From the NCBI GenBank assembly GCA_030433055.1, contig JAUILJ010000450.1, positions 1 to 6,715 on the forward strand: a stretch of DNA of 6,715 nucleotides. The letters are read 5' to 3'. The notes beneath the pieces are model-generated. The model saw only the letters and a list, made by a program, of their open reading frames with translations. It did no database searches and was not told where the DNA came from. Positions within the stretch are counted from its first letter, which is position 1. Each line of letters opens with the position of its first letter. The translations under genes and the position numbers were made by a program. This stretch comes from Polyangia bacterium. GTDB lineage: Bacteria > Myxococcota_A > Polyangia > Polyangiales > Polyangiaceae. Positions 5,354-6,715 of this stretch are shown here, piece by piece.

Positions 5354-6715
5354 ATGATTAAGAAGTGGCCGCGGGCTGGGTCTGGTATCTCGACTCGAGT
5401 GTCCCAAACTGCGTCTGGGAGGACCTGGGCGGCGCTCTCGTCGCTGGTCGCGCTGGGGGCCGTACTCGGGACAGCAGGCACTGTGCATGCCAAACCCAAG
5501 ACGCCTGGCTATCCCGAGCAGGTGATCCAGTGGACCGTGGGCGAAGAGGAGACCTGCGGGGACATCGCGGTCGCGCTCTACGGGGCCTCTCGATACGCGT
5601 ATCTGATCGAGCGCTACTCCTCGGTCGACTGCCGCGGAGGCAGCTTGGTGCTCAAGCCTGGGTTGACGCTGGTGGTGCCTGCGCAGGTCACCAGCCTGGC
5701 GACGGCAGAGCTGCGCTCGATGAAGCCGGAGGTCCGCGCAAAGCCTCCCGGTGGGGGCTGGCAGTCGGCGGAGTCCGGGATGCCGCTGCACGAGCGCTAC
5801 AGCGTGAACACCCGTGAAGAGGCGCGGGCCGATATCCGCTTCGTTGACCGCACTCGCATATTCCTCTCGGAAAAGACACTGGTTGTGATCTATGGCACTG
5901 CCCGCCAGAGTCAGATCGCCAGGCAGAAGCAGGTCATCGCCGAGCTCGACTCGGGGGAGCTGCAGGCCGGCTTGGCGGCCATCGCTGGGAAACGCGCGGA
6001 GATCGGCGTCTCTGGTGGGGCCAAGGTGTCGGCTGCAAGCCGCGACACCGTGCTGCGGAAGAACGCGGAGAAGCGCCGCACCACGGTGAGCGTATTCGAC
6101 GGCAAAGTCAACGTGAGCTCCGGCGGGAAGCGAGTAGAGGTTCCCAGGAACCACGGCTCGGCGTTCGTCGACAAGAAGCCACCGAGCGACCCGCAGCCGC
6201 TGCCCCCGCCTCCCACCTGGGATCGAGGCACCTCTCCGCTGATCGTCATGGTGGAGCGAGATGCGGCCGCAGGCGGCGTGATCAAGGCAGCGTGGAGTGC
6301 CATCCCGAGCGCCGTGAAGTATCGCGTCGAGCTGGCGAGCGATCCCCGCTTCGAAGACCTGGTGGTGCGCGAAGAGGTCGGGTCCGACATCAAGAATTTT
6401 CGTGCGGAAAAAATGCCGGCCGGTCGCTACTACCTGCGGGTGCGAGCCATCGATGGGGATGACTTCCTGGGCATCGCCAGCGTGAAGCGCGAGGTGAGCA
6501 TCGTCGAGGTGGACGACATGTTCGGGCACGAGCCGCTCGCGGCCGGACATCGGCAGCGCATCGAAGCCGCCTACGACGAGGCGCGCGACGCCGGCCTCTA
6601 CGAGTTCCGCCTGCGCGAGCCTCTGCTCGAGGCGCTCGCCGACAGCGGCTGGCGGGTCGTGAGCGAGCAGACGCTGCCCGACCGGGAGCTGAGCTTCGAG
6701 GGTGCGGCGCTTCCC
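5354..6715 (+). CDS. Secreted LysM-FecR-domain protein with FN3/Ig-like region (C-terminus cut by window edge)
   Basis: The first 454 residues of a predicted periplasmic or envelope protein are present; the frame is open to the window end. A signal peptide (basic MIKKWPR start, hydrophobic core about 25-41) probably ends at VHA (44-46). A LysM-like module (about 57-110, WTVGEEETCGDIA...LKPGLTLVVP) suggests peptidoglycan binding; C68 and C93 could form a disulfide. A FecR-type domain (about 144-272) follows, with V-T--EARADIRFVD and the later FDGKVNV strand. Then come a Pro-rich linker (275-288) and an FN3/Ig-like beta module (about 294-386, with KYRVELASD and GRYYLRVRA). The remainder (387-454) is not recognised. 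There is no FecI-type sigma factor or TonB receptor next to it, so it is unlikely to be a classical iron-citrate anti-sigma regulator. Start: ATG 5354 gives a good signal peptide; in-frame GTGs at 5342 and 5330 are alternatives, none with a strong Shine-Dalgarno. It is divergent from the OmpA-family gene. Confidence 0.85.
   Translation, partial: MIKKWPRAGSGISTRVSQTASGRTWAALSSLVALGAVLGTAGTVHAKPKTPGYPEQVIQWTVGEEETCGDIAVALYGASRYAYLIERYSSVDCRGGSLVLKPGLTLVVPAQVTSLATAELRSMKPEVRAKPPGGGWQSAESGMPLHERYSVNTREEARADIRFVDRTRIFLSEKTLVVIYGTARQSQIARQKQVIAELDSGELQAGLAAIAGKRAEIGVSGGAKVSAASRDTVLRKNAEKRRTTVSVFDGKVNVSSGGKRVEVPRNHGSAFVDKKPPSDPQPLPPPPTWDRGTSPLIVMVERDAAAGGVIKAAWSAIPSAVKYRVELASDPRFEDLVVREEVGSDIKNFRAEKMPAGRYYLRVRAIDGDDFLGIASVKREVSIVEVDDMFGHEPLAAGHRQRIEAAYDEARDAGLYEFRLREPLLEALADSGWRVVSEQTLPDRELSFEGAALP

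Noticed and set aside
5339..6550. Long minus-strand open frame of 403 codons opposite the right-hand gene
   Set aside because: The plus strand in this stretch encodes signal peptide, LysM, FecR and FN3-like modules. The minus frame reads as low-complexity His/Arg/Ala-rich sequence with no recognisable domain, typical of antisense frames in GC-rich DNA.
1..6715. Search for a defence system, CRISPR array, mobile element or phage module
   Set aside because: No direct-repeat array, transposase, integrase, nuclease or toxin motif was seen. All five genes fit regulatory, signalling or envelope functions.

Overview
The window is GC-rich with strongly GC-biased third codon positions, so long open frames also appear opposite real genes. 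It encodes an FHA-domain sigma-54 activator, a class III adenylate cyclase, an OmpA/TSP3 outer-membrane protein and a LysM-FecR periplasmic protein. This mixture is typical of Myxococcota (myxobacteria and relatives). That assignment is inferred from gene content and base composition; there is no rRNA or marker gene. No tRNA, rRNA, CRISPR array, IS element or phage gene was seen.

Layout, left to right: (1) 1-849, minus strand: the N-terminal 283 residues of a sigma-54-dependent activator with an FHA sensor domain, running off the left edge. (2) 850-1116: a divergent intergenic region with two small hairpins, one covering the ribosome binding site of the next gene. (3) 1117-1665, plus strand: a SixA-like histidine-phosphatase-fold protein that has lost two of the four usual catalytic-pocket residues. 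(4) 1670-3451, minus strand: a membrane-anchored sensor adenylate cyclase (TM, extracytoplasmic sensor, TM, HAMP, cyclase). Its stop lies 4 bp from the stop of the phosphatase-like gene. (5) 3448-5274, minus strand: an outer-membrane protein with signal peptide, beta-rich/barrel region, three TSP3 calcium-type repeats and an OmpA peptidoglycan-binding domain. It lies upstream of the cyclase, and its stop codon overlaps the cyclase start (GTGA). (6) 5275-5353: a short divergent promoter region with an inverted repeat. (7) 5354-6715, plus strand: a secreted LysM + FecR + FN3/Ig-like protein, running off the right edge.

The strongest functional link is the two-gene unit of OmpA/TSP3 protein and adenylate cyclase. 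The overlap implies co-transcription and probably translational coupling, which places a cell-wall-bound outer-membrane protein with a cAMP-producing sensor in the inner membrane. A second predicted peptidoglycan-binding envelope protein (LysM/FecR) is transcribed divergently from the same 79-bp gap. The left part (FHA activator, degenerate SixA-like protein) is a separate divergent pair. Nothing in the window proves that the two halves work together. The most unusual items are the degenerate phosphatase and the envelope-protein/cyclase coupling; no clearly new multi-gene system can be claimed from this sequence alone.
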